The translations under genes and the position numbers were made by a program. Positions 1-10,767 of a stretch of 33,875 nt of DNA are shown piece by piece. The notes beneath the pieces were generated by a model. That model saw nothing but the letters and a program-made list of their open reading frames with translations. It searched no databases and had not been told where the DNA came from. The stretch's first letter is position 1. Each line of letters opens with the position of its first letter. Source of the stretch: Protostelium mycophagum (Eukaryota; Evosea; Variosea; Protosteliida; Protosteliaceae); NCBI GenBank assembly GCA_002081555.1, contig MZNV01002112.1:1-33875 (forward strand). Direction: 5' to 3'.

Positions 1-63
1 GGGATCGAACCGGGGACCCTATCCGTGTAAAGGATATGTGATAACCGACTACACCACGAAACC
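1..63 (-). tRNA. tRNA-Val (anticodon UAC), 3' end cut by window edge
   Basis: Read on the minus strand, the acceptor strand GGTTTCG starts at 63. It is followed by TG, a D arm, an anticodon stem TATCC/GGATA enclosing the loop TTTACAC (anticodon TAC), a five-base variable region, and a T arm CCCGG with loop TTCGATC. The last T-stem bases and the 3' acceptor strand lie outside the window. The B-box motif GGTTCGATCC is intact and there is no intron in the visible part. Confidence 0.9.
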
Positions 64-502
64 GGATGTTTTAATCGAAAATTTTTAAGAATGTATTGCT
101 AATAGCCTTTTTTCTAATTTACATGTACAGCATAACTCATTTGGTTGGGTGTGGTGCTGTTGTTGCTTGTACCCAGCCCATTTTTGAGGAAGTACAATGT
201 GTTGTAACCTTCTCCTCTGTCATATTCAGTCAGTAAAATGAAGAATATTACACTCCTTCCTACACTGAGGTGAGCACACAGCATTGTTTTCTGAGTGTAT
301 TTTATCTCGCATGATTTTGAGCTGGCCGATTCAATGGTGAAAGACCTATACGATTCATGCTGGGTTTGAACCCGTGTCCCTTCGCTCGAATCGATTTCAC
401 CAACCTCTTCGCTGCGAAGGACATAGTTATTGAACTACCTCTACTCTGGTACTACAATAGTGTAAAATGTCGAGGTGAAAGATAATGAATGTCGTTTTAT
501 TT
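64..502. other. intergenic, no gene supported
   Basis: This stretch lies between the tRNA and the 3' end of the BPI-like gene. A minus-strand B-box-like string (GGTTCAAACCC, about 365-375) sits near hairpin-forming bases, but no cloverleaf can be completed. No spliced coding model could be made here. Confidence 0.5.
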
Positions 503-2312
503 TTAAAAACGGAAATTGATACCGACGTAAAATCCACCGTCGACAACCCTCAAGTTGTAAGTCTCGAACAACTCCTTTGCTGCAACTTCAACATTTTAGC
601 TTCCGACGCATCTACAATTGTACTCACGAGGCACACTGCTCAACTCAGCAGGGATGGGTATGGGTACCACTTGTACGAAATGGTGGTTCACCAATTCGTC
701 CAACATGGATACCTGCTTTGCGACAGCCTTGAGATCAGCTGACATACCGCGCTGGTCTCCGTTGAAGCCCTAAGAAGATTAAGACAACAAACAACAAAGG
801 ACACAACTCACCAGGATGGCGAGTTCGCTGGTGATGTCCTCTAAGAATCCGTGAACAGTGAGAGCGGTGAAATTGCTCCCTTCAAAAGACAGGTCGATTC
901 CTGCGTTTCCGGACAAACCGAGTACGAGGTAAGGCTTGCCTTCAGGCTTGGCGCTGCGGAAGAGAGAGACCTCGGCTTTGACTGAACCACGGGCGGCGTT
1001 CTGCTTGAATTTCAAGACGGTCTCGTCGCCGAATAATTTCACACCGAGAGAGATGGCTGTGTACATGAGAATGTTGTCGTGTTGTAGATGGGGCTTACGC
1101 TCTGAGAGGGGAGCGGGTACAGTGAAATTGGCCAGGAACTCGTTGAGAATGTCTCCCTTTGCGACGGCAGAGGTCATGCAGTTCATAAAGTTTACATCAG
1201 TGAAGATGGTGACGTCATCAGAACCCTGGTAAGGTGTTCCATAGATGTAAGGGCATTGGTAGAGAGCTCCATTCACGTATGGGAGTCCTGTCGGAATGAG
1301 AATGACGATGACAGACAACACCCACCCTTGATCTCGATCTGGACACGCGTGTGAGTGAGAACAGGGCGGGAGAAGAAGGAGATGTCCACACCAACACGCT
1401 GGTAGTTCTTCAATAAAAGTATCATCAAGAGGACGCACCTTGGCGGGGTCGAGGGGAAAGACTGTTCCAAAGGCCTCGAGCTGCTGTTGTATAAGGTTGT
1501 TGGCGTAAGGCACTGCGTATGCGGGGATTTCCTGACATAAGGTCAGGTCTATGGAGGGTGGTTTTGTGAAGTCTTACAGTCTCCATCCAGGTGCGGATGA
1601 AGGGAAGGGCGGTATTGATTATCGACCAGAGAGAGTGACCAATATTCAACTCTGTCAATCTTCAATTCAAATATTAGAAACTGTTCGGGACATACTGAGT
1701 TGAAAGACTCCAAGCGAGATCTGAAGATCTTCGACTGCGACGATGGGCTTCCCATTTGCATCAGAATCAAGTTGAAGGATAATAGAGACAGAGTTATTGT
1801 TAAAATGTACCTTGAGGTATGAGTAATGATAAATGTCGGGATTGATACCTCGCCAGAAGAAGAGATGAGTCCAATCCGAGTGTGAAAGTCGACTGTGAAG
1901 ACAGATTTTTTTCTGACATTATTTAACACGGCTGAAAATGAGGAGATAAACTCACACTGTCAATAGGAGGCGGTTGTTTGGTTGCGCCTCTATTTTGATC
2001 TCCTCCGCTGAAACATCATGAAGACGAAGATTATCCGCTTTATAGAAACCGATGCCAAGGAATTTCCATGATTCTATGAGGAAGATCAGTTGTTGCGATG
2101 ATGATGATACAAACGTTCGGGGAGGGGCATATCTATGTAGCTCAAAACATTCAGGTGTTCTGCAAACCAAGTGTTTAAATGCGTCACATTAGAAGTGATC
2201 CTGAATCAGTCAGAGGGGCGGTGTAAAGCATCTTATCGCACCTGATGGCAGGGTTTGTCTGTTGTGCAACGCATGATGCCACCAAAGCGAAGAGGAGGAT
2301 GGCCGCTCTCAT
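503..2312 (-). CDS. BPI/LBP-family secreted lipid-binding protein
   Basis: Eleven exons: 2312-2242, 2200-2115, 2073-1956, 1912-1849, 1810-1682, 1649-1578, 1531-1439, 1398-1326, 1287-812, 769-628, 579-503. They give 466 residues, close to the usual 450-490 of the family. The N-terminus has a signal peptide (MRAAILLFALVASCVAQ). It is followed by NPAIRIT, which resembles the NPG-x-R-IT start of mature BPI/LBP. The segment LRLHDVSAEEIKIEAQ matches the first beta strand area, and DLQISLGVFQLS plus a following amphipathic helix fit the N-terminal barrel. The C-terminal half ends in VVDGGFYVGINFRF. Members bind lipids such as lipopolysaccharide; antibacterial or lipid-transfer roles are family knowledge, not seen here. 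An AATAAA-like signal overlaps the stop region. The exact join at 1681-1650 is the least certain. Confidence 0.8.
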
Positions 2313-2565
2313 TGCCGAGGATTGTTGTTGTGATTATCCCAGAGAATTCGCAGACAAGTTTTTTCCGTTTTGACACTTCGACAAAGAGAAGCACTGATCA
2401 GTGCACGAGCGATCAAGGCTCACAATGCTGAGCACTCAAATTGAATCCCACAAAAGAATGTACAGTCGCTTGGCGTCCTAATCCCAATTTCAATTTGTAA
2501 TTTGTTGATTTATTTTTTAAAAAAATCCTTGAAATTTTTTGGGTTGCGCATTTTCACCGGCACAC

Positions 2566-3130
2566 ATGTCGCAAAACACCTCTATCTACCACGTTGAAAG
2601 CGCTTTTCCAACCGCAGTAAGTCGGATTGGGCACTAAATAGATCTCTTATATTCAAAGTCAGCACCCAAATCCGAACATGCCAATCTGGTTGGCAAATAT
2701 ACCTATGTTAGAGGTAATTGGGCTGACAACGGGCATGATACTCATTCTTATAGGTGGTTCTGAGAAATACACACAAGACTGCACTTTGAACGCAGACGGA
2801 ACCGCCTCTTTCAGAGAGGGAGGTGACACTCGCACAGAGACTTGGGAGAGAGTTGGCTCTGGTTTATGGAAGGTCTGAATGCTCTCATCTTTTTGCCTTG
2901 TCCTTGATTGATGTATCTTTTAGGTCGAGGAAGAAGAGATGTACATTCGCATCTACTGCCACAGCCTCAAGAAGACCTCCAAGAGCAAGGGTAATGTCCC
3001 CATTCCAGGATTCGACAAGGACGAAAACAAAGATGACAAGAATGTTGCTGTCGAGATCAAATTCAAAGACATCTCCAGCGCGCCTGCTGCTGGACCTAAT
3101 GCACCAAAGAACCGCTGGACCAAGGTGTAA
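2566..3130 (+). CDS. small unrecognised protein (143 aa)
   Basis: Four exons: 2566-2616, 2659-2713, 2754-2872, 2924-3130. The protein starts MSQNTSIYHV. The middle has a compact beta-type pattern (NLVGKYTYVRGGSEKYT, then LNADGTASFREGG, then SGLWKVEEEEMYIRI) that suggests a small barrel or lipocalin-like fold. A lysine- and aspartate-rich tail ends in NRWTKV. I do not recognise a family. It is divergent from the BPI-like gene (253 bp between starts) and convergent with eL28. AATAAA occurs about 17 nt after the stop. The first two joins were chosen because they keep the beta-pattern in frame; the shorter reading starting at 2678 runs through the second intron. Confidence 0.7.
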
Positions 3131-3227
3131 AGACAAATGTCTGTACAATAAAATCGAGAAAATCAAACATCTTCTGGAATGATGAAAGTTGACCTTTAAA
3201 CGTTCCACTCAAGTTCTATTAACCACC

Positions 3228-3629
3228 TTAGTTCTTGGGGGCGGCCTTCTTGGCGTTGAGCTTGTTCAACTTGGTGAGCTGGCTCAGACGGATCTTGAGG
3301 AGTCTCTTCTGGACGGGGTGGGCAGCAGCGACGGAGGCAAAGAGCTTGGATCCCTTTCTGAAGTTGACTTGGTTGGAAACCTTGACGGTGTGTGTTCCAG
3401 CGGCGAGCTTTCTGCCGAAGCGCTTGTTCTGGCGGACGGTGACGGTGTATCCTCTGTCCTTGTTGGCGTTGAGAGAGTAAGACACCTGGTGAACGAGACC
3501 AGAGTGAGACTTCTTGTTGAGCTGGGAGAGGTTTCCGGGCTCGGTGGTGAAGTTGACTCCTCCTCTCTTGACGAGGAAAGAAGAGCTGTTTGCCTTCAAG
3601 AGGGCGAATGTAAGATCAGAGGAGGCCAT
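3228..3629 (-). CDS. RPL28: 60S ribosomal protein eL28
   Basis: This is a single coding exon of 133 codons, close to the 137 of animal eL28. The family N-terminus is clear: NSSSFLVKRGGVNFTTEPGN matches the S-S-F-L-x-K-R ... T-E-P-N-N pattern. The basic body and lysine-rich C-terminus (KKAAPKN) fit a large-subunit protein. The start is the first ATG, MASSDLTF. A probable 5' UTR intron lies just upstream. The gene is convergent with the gene ending at 3130, with 97 bp between them. Confidence 0.95.
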   Translation of the reverse strand: MASSDLTFALLKANSSSFLVKRGGVNFTTEPGNLSQLNKKSHSGLVHQVSYSLNANKDRGYTVTVRQNKRFGRKLAAGTHTVKVSNQVNFRKGSKLFASVAAAHPVQKRLLKIRLSQLTKLNKLNAKKAAPKN

Positions 3630-3637
3630 TTAAGATT

Positions 3638-3807
3638 CTAAATTACAGTCGGCTTATAGATCATCGATGAATAATAAGAGATGACGATGAGTGATATGGG
3701 ATATGGACGGGATCACATTAAGAAGATCGCAGGCAAACAACGCAGAAAAGACAAAACACCCCTACATATACCCAAACCTCTTATAACTCTCTAAAATTCC
3801 TTCTCAC
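3638..3807 (-). other. probable 5' UTR intron of the eL28 gene
   Basis: On the minus strand a strong donor (CAACAAG then GTGAGAAGG) at 3807 pairs with an acceptor (TGTAATTTAG) ending at 3638, eight bases before the start ATG. Ribosomal protein genes often have such leader introns. RNA evidence is lacking; this is inference from splice-site quality and position. Confidence 0.4.
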
Positions 3808-4296
3808 CTTGTTGTTTGTGGATGTGGACGTTCCTGCAGAGCCAAGAATCAAGGCAGAAGAGTATGATGTCCTTTATGATATCATAAATTATCATCGAGC
3901 GGAGAAATGACCCGGAAAATTTCAACACGAAGATCACAGACAATCAACCATCTTGCAACAACGTTTAAAGGAATGTTGCGCCAGCAACTCATGTTCATTC
4001 AACTTTGAATGGAGTCATCTTGCAGGAGAGGAACAGAAATAATGCAGATCGGAATTTGCAAAGATAAATGGCCTTTCAAAATGGAGTGCCAGACTCAAGC
4101 CACATCAAAGTAGGAAAAAATCATCTTACCAGAATATATAAAATACATAATTCACTTGAATTTGTATATACACGATCAATTTTGGTCGAATTTCTTACAA
4201 CAAAGAAGACAATTGTATCGTTTGTGTGGTAAAGTTTTTTGAGCATCGACGATTGATTGGATTTCATTATATTATGTCGCTAGTAGTTGAACCTTT
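3808..4296. other. intergenic, eL28 upstream region and GATA gene 3' flank
   Basis: AT-rich stretches occur around 4130-4200. A short plus-strand frame without ATG runs over about 3811-3909 but has no supporting start or splice sites. I see no gene here. Confidence 0.4.
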
Positions 4297-4827
4297 CTAA
4301 CGTTCTGTTGTATGTGTATCGGCGTCTTCATGGTGTGGACGAAAACGGATCTTCGTATAATATCGTGGTTGATTTGACGGCACACAAGCGAGATTAGCTC
4401 CAAGCTCCTCTTGACGTGTTCCGATGGAGACCATATTACATGGGTCTCCATTTCTTACTTTGGCTGGCATCATCTCTACGGTGAGAACGTCGAGGTTTCT
4501 GCAGTCCTTGACATTGTCAGAATTAAGTTGCTTTTGATGATGATCATGATAAGAACGGAGCTTACCCCCAAGATCTCCATCTGATGTTTTTGTGATCAAT
4601 GGTGCAGTCATGTTTTTTTTCGTGAGTCTTGTACTTCTGTAATGCTCGATGCCACACCTCTAATATTGCATTAGACAATAAACGATAAGGAAAATATTCA
4701 TCAGAGATTGAAGATTTCTCACGTTACAGAGGTCTGGGGGGCCATAAGCTCTTGGTCTTATCCAAGGGCGGCCATCTCTTGTTCCACATTTACGACAGGG
4801 TGCGTGCTTCTGAGTTGGACTCATCAT
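4297..4827 (-). CDS. small GATA-type zinc finger protein
   Basis: Four exons: 4827-4723, 4659-4566, 4506-4459, 4409-4297, giving 119 residues. The finger is near the N-terminus: CRKCGTRDGRPWIRPRAYGP then PDLCNRCGIEHYRS. The CxxC ... LCNxC core, the tryptophan and the GP are those of GATA fingers, which bind DNA at GATA-like sites in the nucleus. An intron falls directly after LCN. A basic patch (QKPRRSHRRDD) follows the finger. The loop between the cysteine pairs is 19 residues, longer than the usual 17-18. The start ATGATG lies just after TATATATAA, so an extra upstream exon cannot be excluded. Confidence 0.7.
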
Positions 4828-5032
4828 TTATATATAAGGATTATCTTTGATGGCTCGCAATGGTGCGTGTCCTCCGATGTGGTTTGTGTCCCTGTTTGCG
4901 AATTCTGGCCTATTTTCAACTTGAAGAAATTTCGAAAGATGAAAAGCCGGAATCTTGACACTTGTCACGTGACCAACCCAGATGCATATGACTTAATCAA
5001 ACAATTATACAGATGAAGAGTGGTGAATATCT

Positions 5033-5917
<885 letters not shown>

Positions 5918-6168
5918 CTTGGTCGATCAATCCCATTTTGATTTTCATCCTTAGACGTAAGTCGAGATTTAGTACAATAATGAACTATTCAAATTATAAT
6001 ATAGTGATTTTACCCTTTTCTCAATTGAGGGTAAATAGTGGCCTGCGATACTCCAGAAGGTCACATGGATAATGAACAATGAATCTTCACAAGTTTATTA
6101 TTGTTGCGATAAAGCGCCACAGAAGCTTCAAAGGTAGATAATATCTCTCATATACACTGGTTATGTGG

Positions 6169-7428
6169 TTACGTCGCGGCAGAATCCTCCGGCTTGTACA
6201 CCTTATCGTCTCCTGCGAATGAATCCTGTACAAGGTTAGATATATCATACCATTTGTGTTCATACCTCGTCTGAATCGGATATGTTGAAATTCTCTCCAT
6301 TCTTCCCAGCAGGCTCTTCGTCCTCTTCCTCAGAGTCACTGACTGTTGCAGACCCAGCTGCGATTGCCGCAATTGCCTCTTCGGCTGTTTGTTTGCGTGA
6401 TGAACCTGTAAAATTGAGAACACTGCTGATTGTATTGCGTGTACTCTTTGCTGAACGAGGGGAGAAATGGTTAGAGGCTTTTGCGGATACTGGCTTTGGA
6501 CGACGTTTGGCTTTGTCATCGGGAGTCTCCCTCACTTTATTTGCAGCTTTTGGTGAATGAGCTTTGACAGGATTTAATTTGGGTGAGCCTGTCCTATTTC
6601 CTGATCTTGATCAGCCTCAAATACAAGATGAAGCACACTACCACTAGGTGACAGAGGAGAATGTAAGGAATTCTTTTTTGAATAAGTAGATGGTTTTGGG
6701 CTACTTGAAGGAGAGTGCTGTGTTCTCTGTTTTGGTGGCGACAAAGACCGAGGCCTCTCACGATGTTGTGTGAGCTCTAACAGTGCGCGTGTACGTCCCT
6801 CTACAGAAGGGCTGAGAACAAGTAAGATTTCAATGATTGATGCATCACATCTTACTCTGGTGTGATTTTCTTAATGGTTCCTATCTTGACGTGGCTTTCT
6901 AAAAGAGGGTACTCTGCTTTGTTCTTGAGATACGACAATTGTTTGTCCCTTTCTTTATCCCATTCTTCTCTTGAATAAGCTGGTGGTCTGTCTATCACTC
7001 TGCGAAGGAACGCCTAAGATATTCAGATGGGACGATTTGGTGTCGCAAACACATATCACCTCGTTTTCAGCATTGACCTTTTCTGCCTCTCTCCTTCTCT
7101 TCTCAGAGTTGAGAGATTTACTGTGTTCGTTCGGATTCCAATTGTCTAAGGTGGACGGCTTGCGGTTGATCTCCTCCATCTTCTTCAACAGCAACACATT
7201 TTCATGTTCTACTTTACTCTTCCAATCTGTTTCTGTTGAGCTGTTTATGCGATCAGGATCAGTTAATTCACCTAAAGTGACTTGTTTCTTCTTTTGTTGA
7301 TTCTCTAAATGTGGATGAGCTTGAGGCGGGGAGTTGTCCACTGTGGATTTGATAGAAGCCAGTTTTTTTTTGTGCACATCTTGTCTGTGAGCCGTGTATT
7401 CTTTGTCAGCGTAGAGAGCACGGTGCAT
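6169..7428 (-). CDS. CFAP97: CFAP97 / KIAA1430 (Hemingway) family ciliary protein
   Basis: Five exons: 7428-7060, 7013-6856, 6811-6642, 6600-6266, 6225-6169, giving 362 residues. The N-terminal domain has YTAHRQDVHKKKLASIKSTV then DNSPPQAHPHL, and HENVLLLKKMEEINRK, which is the CFAP97 pattern (basic helix, V-D-N-x-x-P, then an E-N-x-x-L-L-x-K-M coil). The rest is low complexity, rich in Ser-Pro and Lys (RPRSLSPPKQRTQHSPSSSP), ending with an acidic SDSEEEDEE block. The family is needed for ciliary axonemes, so the organism probably makes flagella. AATAAA is found on the minus strand about 70 nt after the stop. Confidence 0.85.
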
Positions 7429-7548
7429 CGCTGATGTGCTTTGAACTGCTACCGGTCAGTAATCTCTAATTTTAGACTCCGAGATCTCAGAAAAGCAAGT
7501 TGATTTTACAACGAGACAAATGACCCATGAGCCATCTGCATTTTGGAT

Positions 7549-8822
7549 ATGGAAGAGGAATACCATCACCATGACAAATTGGATAATTTCGATCATCAAG
7601 AAGCACTGTTTCATCCCGTGAGAGAAACAGTTGAATTAGAGGGCGATTTGGGCAGTGTGGATGAACAACACAATCTTCACGTAGAATTACACTCCGAAGA
7701 TCTCAATGGTTCAATTGGTCATGGAGTGTCATTATTTACTGGAGGTGGTGCATCCTCCTTACCCCCGTACTCCTCCTTTCGTATGTTAGAGTCTTCACTG
7801 GAGAATGGTACGATCGTGTAATTCTTGGCCGGATTGCTGATTTCTCAGATGATCTTGATGAGAGCCGGTTGTTAGAGGGTGTCGCAGGCATGACAGAGGA
7901 CATCATGTCCACAACACGCGATCAAATCGCGGTAGAGCTGAACAACAAGAGGAAGAGGGCACTCAGCTCTCCTTATACCGAGCCATTTGAGCAGCTCATT
8001 TCGCGACATAGCACAGTGATCAAGGGAAAAATGTACGTCGATTGGGAGAAGATAACCTCCAAACATTCGAAACCAAAGACGGGACGTTCTCACTGGGTCA
8101 AACAACTCGATCTCACTGGGTCCGTAGAACACAATCGGGTGCAATACATCCCACTCAAAGACATCATTCCCTTTTTTCAATCTAAACAATGTACAAAACA
8201 AGAAGAATTCCTCCAATGGCAGACGAGGTGAGGTTCTACAGGGGATATACAACAAATATATAAATGAATAACCTGGGTAGATTATTTGAAGAAAAGATGA
8301 TGCTTCCATATGAACGAGAGGCAGAGAGAAAAAGGGAAGGAAAGAGAAAGAGATCAGAGAAGGTTAATACTTATCATTCTCCTGGAATACTCTATATTTT
8401 TCAGTATATAATGAATATATTAATATGTTATAACACAATTTCAGGTTTCAATAGTCAGCCTTGGACTGCAGTCAAGCTGCACATGCAAAAGTTCTTTTGT
8501 AGAGGCAACTAGTCGGAGGAGAGCGATCAGAGATATCAGAGATATTCACAACCAAGGAGACCAAGTCAAACGTGTGAAAGATGTCATAACGACATTTGAT
8601 GACATGTTGAAGACGTCAGAACAACAGCTGCGGCATTATATAGACATATACGCAAATTCTGAAAAACAGTGGTTCCTCGAGAGAGTTCAGAATTTCATGG
8701 AAAAACCACGAAACAGGGCGAAATTGGAAGGATTTATGAAGAGCCAAGGCTACGATATCACGTCTAAAGAAATGATATCATACCCACTGGAGAAGATCAC
8801 AGAGGGGAATTTACTGGAATGA
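7549..8822 (+). CDS. unrecognised protein with basic, possibly nuclear segments (365 aa)
   Basis: Four exons: 7549-7807, 7849-8227, 8281-8362, 8445-8822. The N-terminus is acidic and His-rich (MEEEYHHHDKLDNFDHQEA). The middle has NKRKRALSSPYTEPFEQL and WEKITSKHSKPKTGRSHWVK. A charged helix EREAERKREGKRKRSEK follows, then a helical C-terminal region (DDMLKTSEQQLRHYIDIYAN). KRKR clusters suggest nuclear location, but I know no family for it. It is divergent from CFAP97 (120 bp between starts) and its 3' end overlaps the minus-strand reading frame at 8797-9045. Confidence 0.75.
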
Positions 8823-9045
8823 AATGTACATGTGTGATATCTCGACTTAGTGAATTATGACAGTAAACCCTTGTCTTTATTTCAATGAGATGTGTGAGAT
8901 TACAGCATTGAAAAGGCGTACGTACATTATCGACATAAAGACTCACAGCAGAGTCCTTTTCTTTCAACTCTTTTGATTGTAGCGACACGTATATGTCTTT
9001 TGCTCCTCTGATTCTTGCGCTTGAGTTGAATACAATGGTCTTCAT
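8797..9045 (-). CDS. possible small gene or first exon
   Basis: This is an open frame of 82 codons from an ATG at 9045. The first 40 residues look protein-like (MKTIVFNSSARIRGAKDIYV, then a charged KELKEKD). They are followed by a plausible donor GTACGTACG. AATAAA lies on the minus strand near 8878, so the true end may be earlier than the frame end. No family is recognised. It could be a chance frame opposite the 3' flank of the gene ending at 8822. Confidence 0.3.
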   Translation of the reverse strand: MKTIVFNSSARIRGAKDIYVSLQSKELKEKDSAVSLYVDNVRTPFQCCNLTHLIEIKTRVYCHNSLSRDITHVHFIPVNSPL

Positions 9046-9272
9046 ATATGTAAATTGAAACGAGGGTTGGCAAGAATGTGAGAGTGTATAAAAGAACGCA
9101 AAGTGTGCTCAGGCATGGGTTCGACCAAACCTTTGATGATAATTTTTTAACTGATTACAATAGGATATAGTTACCACTACAATAATAATAATTCTGCAAA
9201 TTAAATTTGCAAGAGAATGATTAATTTGAGAAAGCGATGTTGATGACAGCACATTACTTCTAGAAGATTTTA

Positions 9273-9835
9273 TCAGTAATCATCATCACTGTCATTTGCA
9301 TACTTCTTGCGCTGGAACTATTCTTGGTGAGTTTTTAAAGAAGAGGAGGGCATACCGTTATTTTTGTAGTTTTCTTTGGTTCACTTGAATCCAGCATGGC
9401 TACGAGCTTGGCGTCTGTCACTCGCTCAGCGAGACGTCCAGATTGAGCGGCCTGAAGAAGTTGATCTTCAATTGCTTTGGCCTTTTCTGGTTTAACGAGC
9501 ATGATGCGACCGACTGCAAAGAATCAGATCACCTATTCGCGGAGATTGTTTTACTTGCGTCTTTCTCTTGCTTGAGGATCTAAGATCTGTGACAGAATAG
9601 CATTTCTAGCCTCATCCATTGCTCTTGAGAAAAATTAGAGTTACATCTTATTCAGATCATACTTCTTTTGTTCCTCCTTCTGACCAGAATCTCCTCCTCC
9701 ACCACCCATGTTCTAATGTAGATTCAAAATCTGAACCAGATTACATCGTTTTCATACCTTTAGAGCATTCTTCACCTCATCTGGTTGGTTTTCCTGGAAT
9801 TCGTTAACATCACATTATCCCCAAGATCATACCAT
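9273..9835 (-). CDS. PDCD5: PDCD5 (programmed cell death 5 / TFAR19) homologue
   Basis: Six exons: 9835-9833 (the ATG alone), 9793-9758, 9712-9663, 9623-9559, 9513-9356, 9317-9273, giving 118 residues (human 125). Key stretches are AMDEARNAILSQILDPQARE, GRIMLVKPEKAKAIEDQLL, the helix GRLAERVTDAKLVAML, and the acidic end KKYANDSDDDY. The three-helix bundle matches eukaryotic PDCD5 and archaeal relatives; human PDCD5 binds the chaperonin CCT. Two oddities are a phase-0 intron right after the start codon and a GC-AG intron after 9559. The GC donor (GCAAGT) is the only one that keeps RERLGRIMLVKPEK in frame. Confidence 0.9.
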
Positions 9836-10107
9836 TTTGCTTTTGTTTTCGCGCACAAAATAATATTATTTGATAATTAGATAACCACCGAAAACAACTC
9901 GTGATGGCTTGCCAACTGCTTGGTGATATCTCTGGACAACGATCTTGTCCCTGAAGCTGCACACCAAATTAAGAATTTCACCTGGTGAACCACACCAACC
10001 AAAAGAACTCAGAAGAGGTCATTTGAATGAAACATGACGAAAAGCAACTGAATTCCACGAAATTCGCACACCACGTGACACAATCTTGTCCTCAAATCAT
10101 AATCAAC

Positions 10108-10752
10108 ATGGAAGACAACACTTATGACGATGATTGGCAAGAGACAGTGACAAAGCATAGACATGTTCACAATCGCATCGATAGAAGGGGTCGAACTTCG
10201 AAAAAGGGTGGTACTTTCGATGCACGGAACTCTCTGGGTAGCTACAAAGTAGAGTGTCGTTCTTATATGAAGTTGGCTGGTGGGGAGAATTCAGAAGCAG
10301 CCATGGAGATTTTTGGCTTCACAGAAGACGGACAAGGCCTCATGGGACGACTTGTCTTTCCAGGGGTTCTCTTTGCCTCTGTGATTTTCGCCGGGAGTCG
10401 AAGAGCGCTCAAGAAGATCATTGCAAGTATGGAGAGCGAGGAAGATGATGACCCTGAGAAATCAGAAAATGAGGAAGCAGAAGAGGAGGATACAGATAGG
10501 ATTAATCCATTTGAGAAGAACAGCTTTCGTTCCCCAAAGTTTTGGATGAAGTGGAGAGGAGTTGTGGAGATGCAAGCAGACAATGTGGAGTACGATACGG
10601 GATACATTGTATTCTCAGACAGTCACTGCAGCAAGTTTAATGGGACGATCAGTTCTGAAAAACTCGGGTGGGATAATGTTGCTTTAAAGGGTTGGAAGAT
10701 CAAGTCACTGAAGGAGAGGGATTGTGAACCTTGGCCTGTACAATCTAAATAA
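10108..10752 (+). CDS. unrecognised intronless protein with acidic middle (214 aa)
   Basis: No splice sites are needed. I chose the ATG at 10108 (MEDNTYDDDW); an in-frame ATG at 10027 would add 27 residues of poorer quality. The protein has a folded-looking first half (GSYKVECRSYMKL, AMEIFGFTEDGQGLMGRLVF), an acidic linker (SMESEEDDDPEKSENEEAEE) and a tryptophan-rich end (FWMKWRGVVEMQ, VALKGWKIKS). I do not recognise a family. It is divergent from PDCD5 and convergent with the ZNRD2 gene. The AATAAA at 10748-10753 overlaps its TAA stop. Confidence 0.7.
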   Translation: MEDNTYDDDWQETVTKHRHVHNRIDRRGRTSKKGGTFDARNSLGSYKVECRSYMKLAGGENSEAAMEIFGFTEDGQGLMGRLVFPGVLFASVIFAGSRRALKKIIASMESEEDDDPEKSENEEAEEEDTDRINPFEKNSFRSPKFWMKWRGVVEMQADNVEYDTGYIVFSDSHCSKFNGTISSEKLGWDNVALKGWKIKSLKERDCEPWPVQSK

Positions 10753-10767
10753 ACAAAGACACTTCCT

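Noticed and set aside
345-455. tRNA-like sequence with a B box (GGTTCAAACCC) on the minus strand
   Set aside because: No matching acceptor stem, no GG in the D loop and no clear anticodon loop; the upstream part only forms a simple hairpin.
3189-3641. 150-codon plus-strand frame
   Set aside because: It lies fully opposite the eL28 gene, whose protein is clearly recognised.
4708-5016. 102-codon plus-strand frame
   Set aside because: It covers the minus-strand GATA finger exon and SIW14 3' flank; the composition is poor and no family is seen.
7872-8309. 145-codon minus-strand frame
   Set aside because: It is opposite the spliced plus-strand gene 7549-8822, whose exons join in frame.
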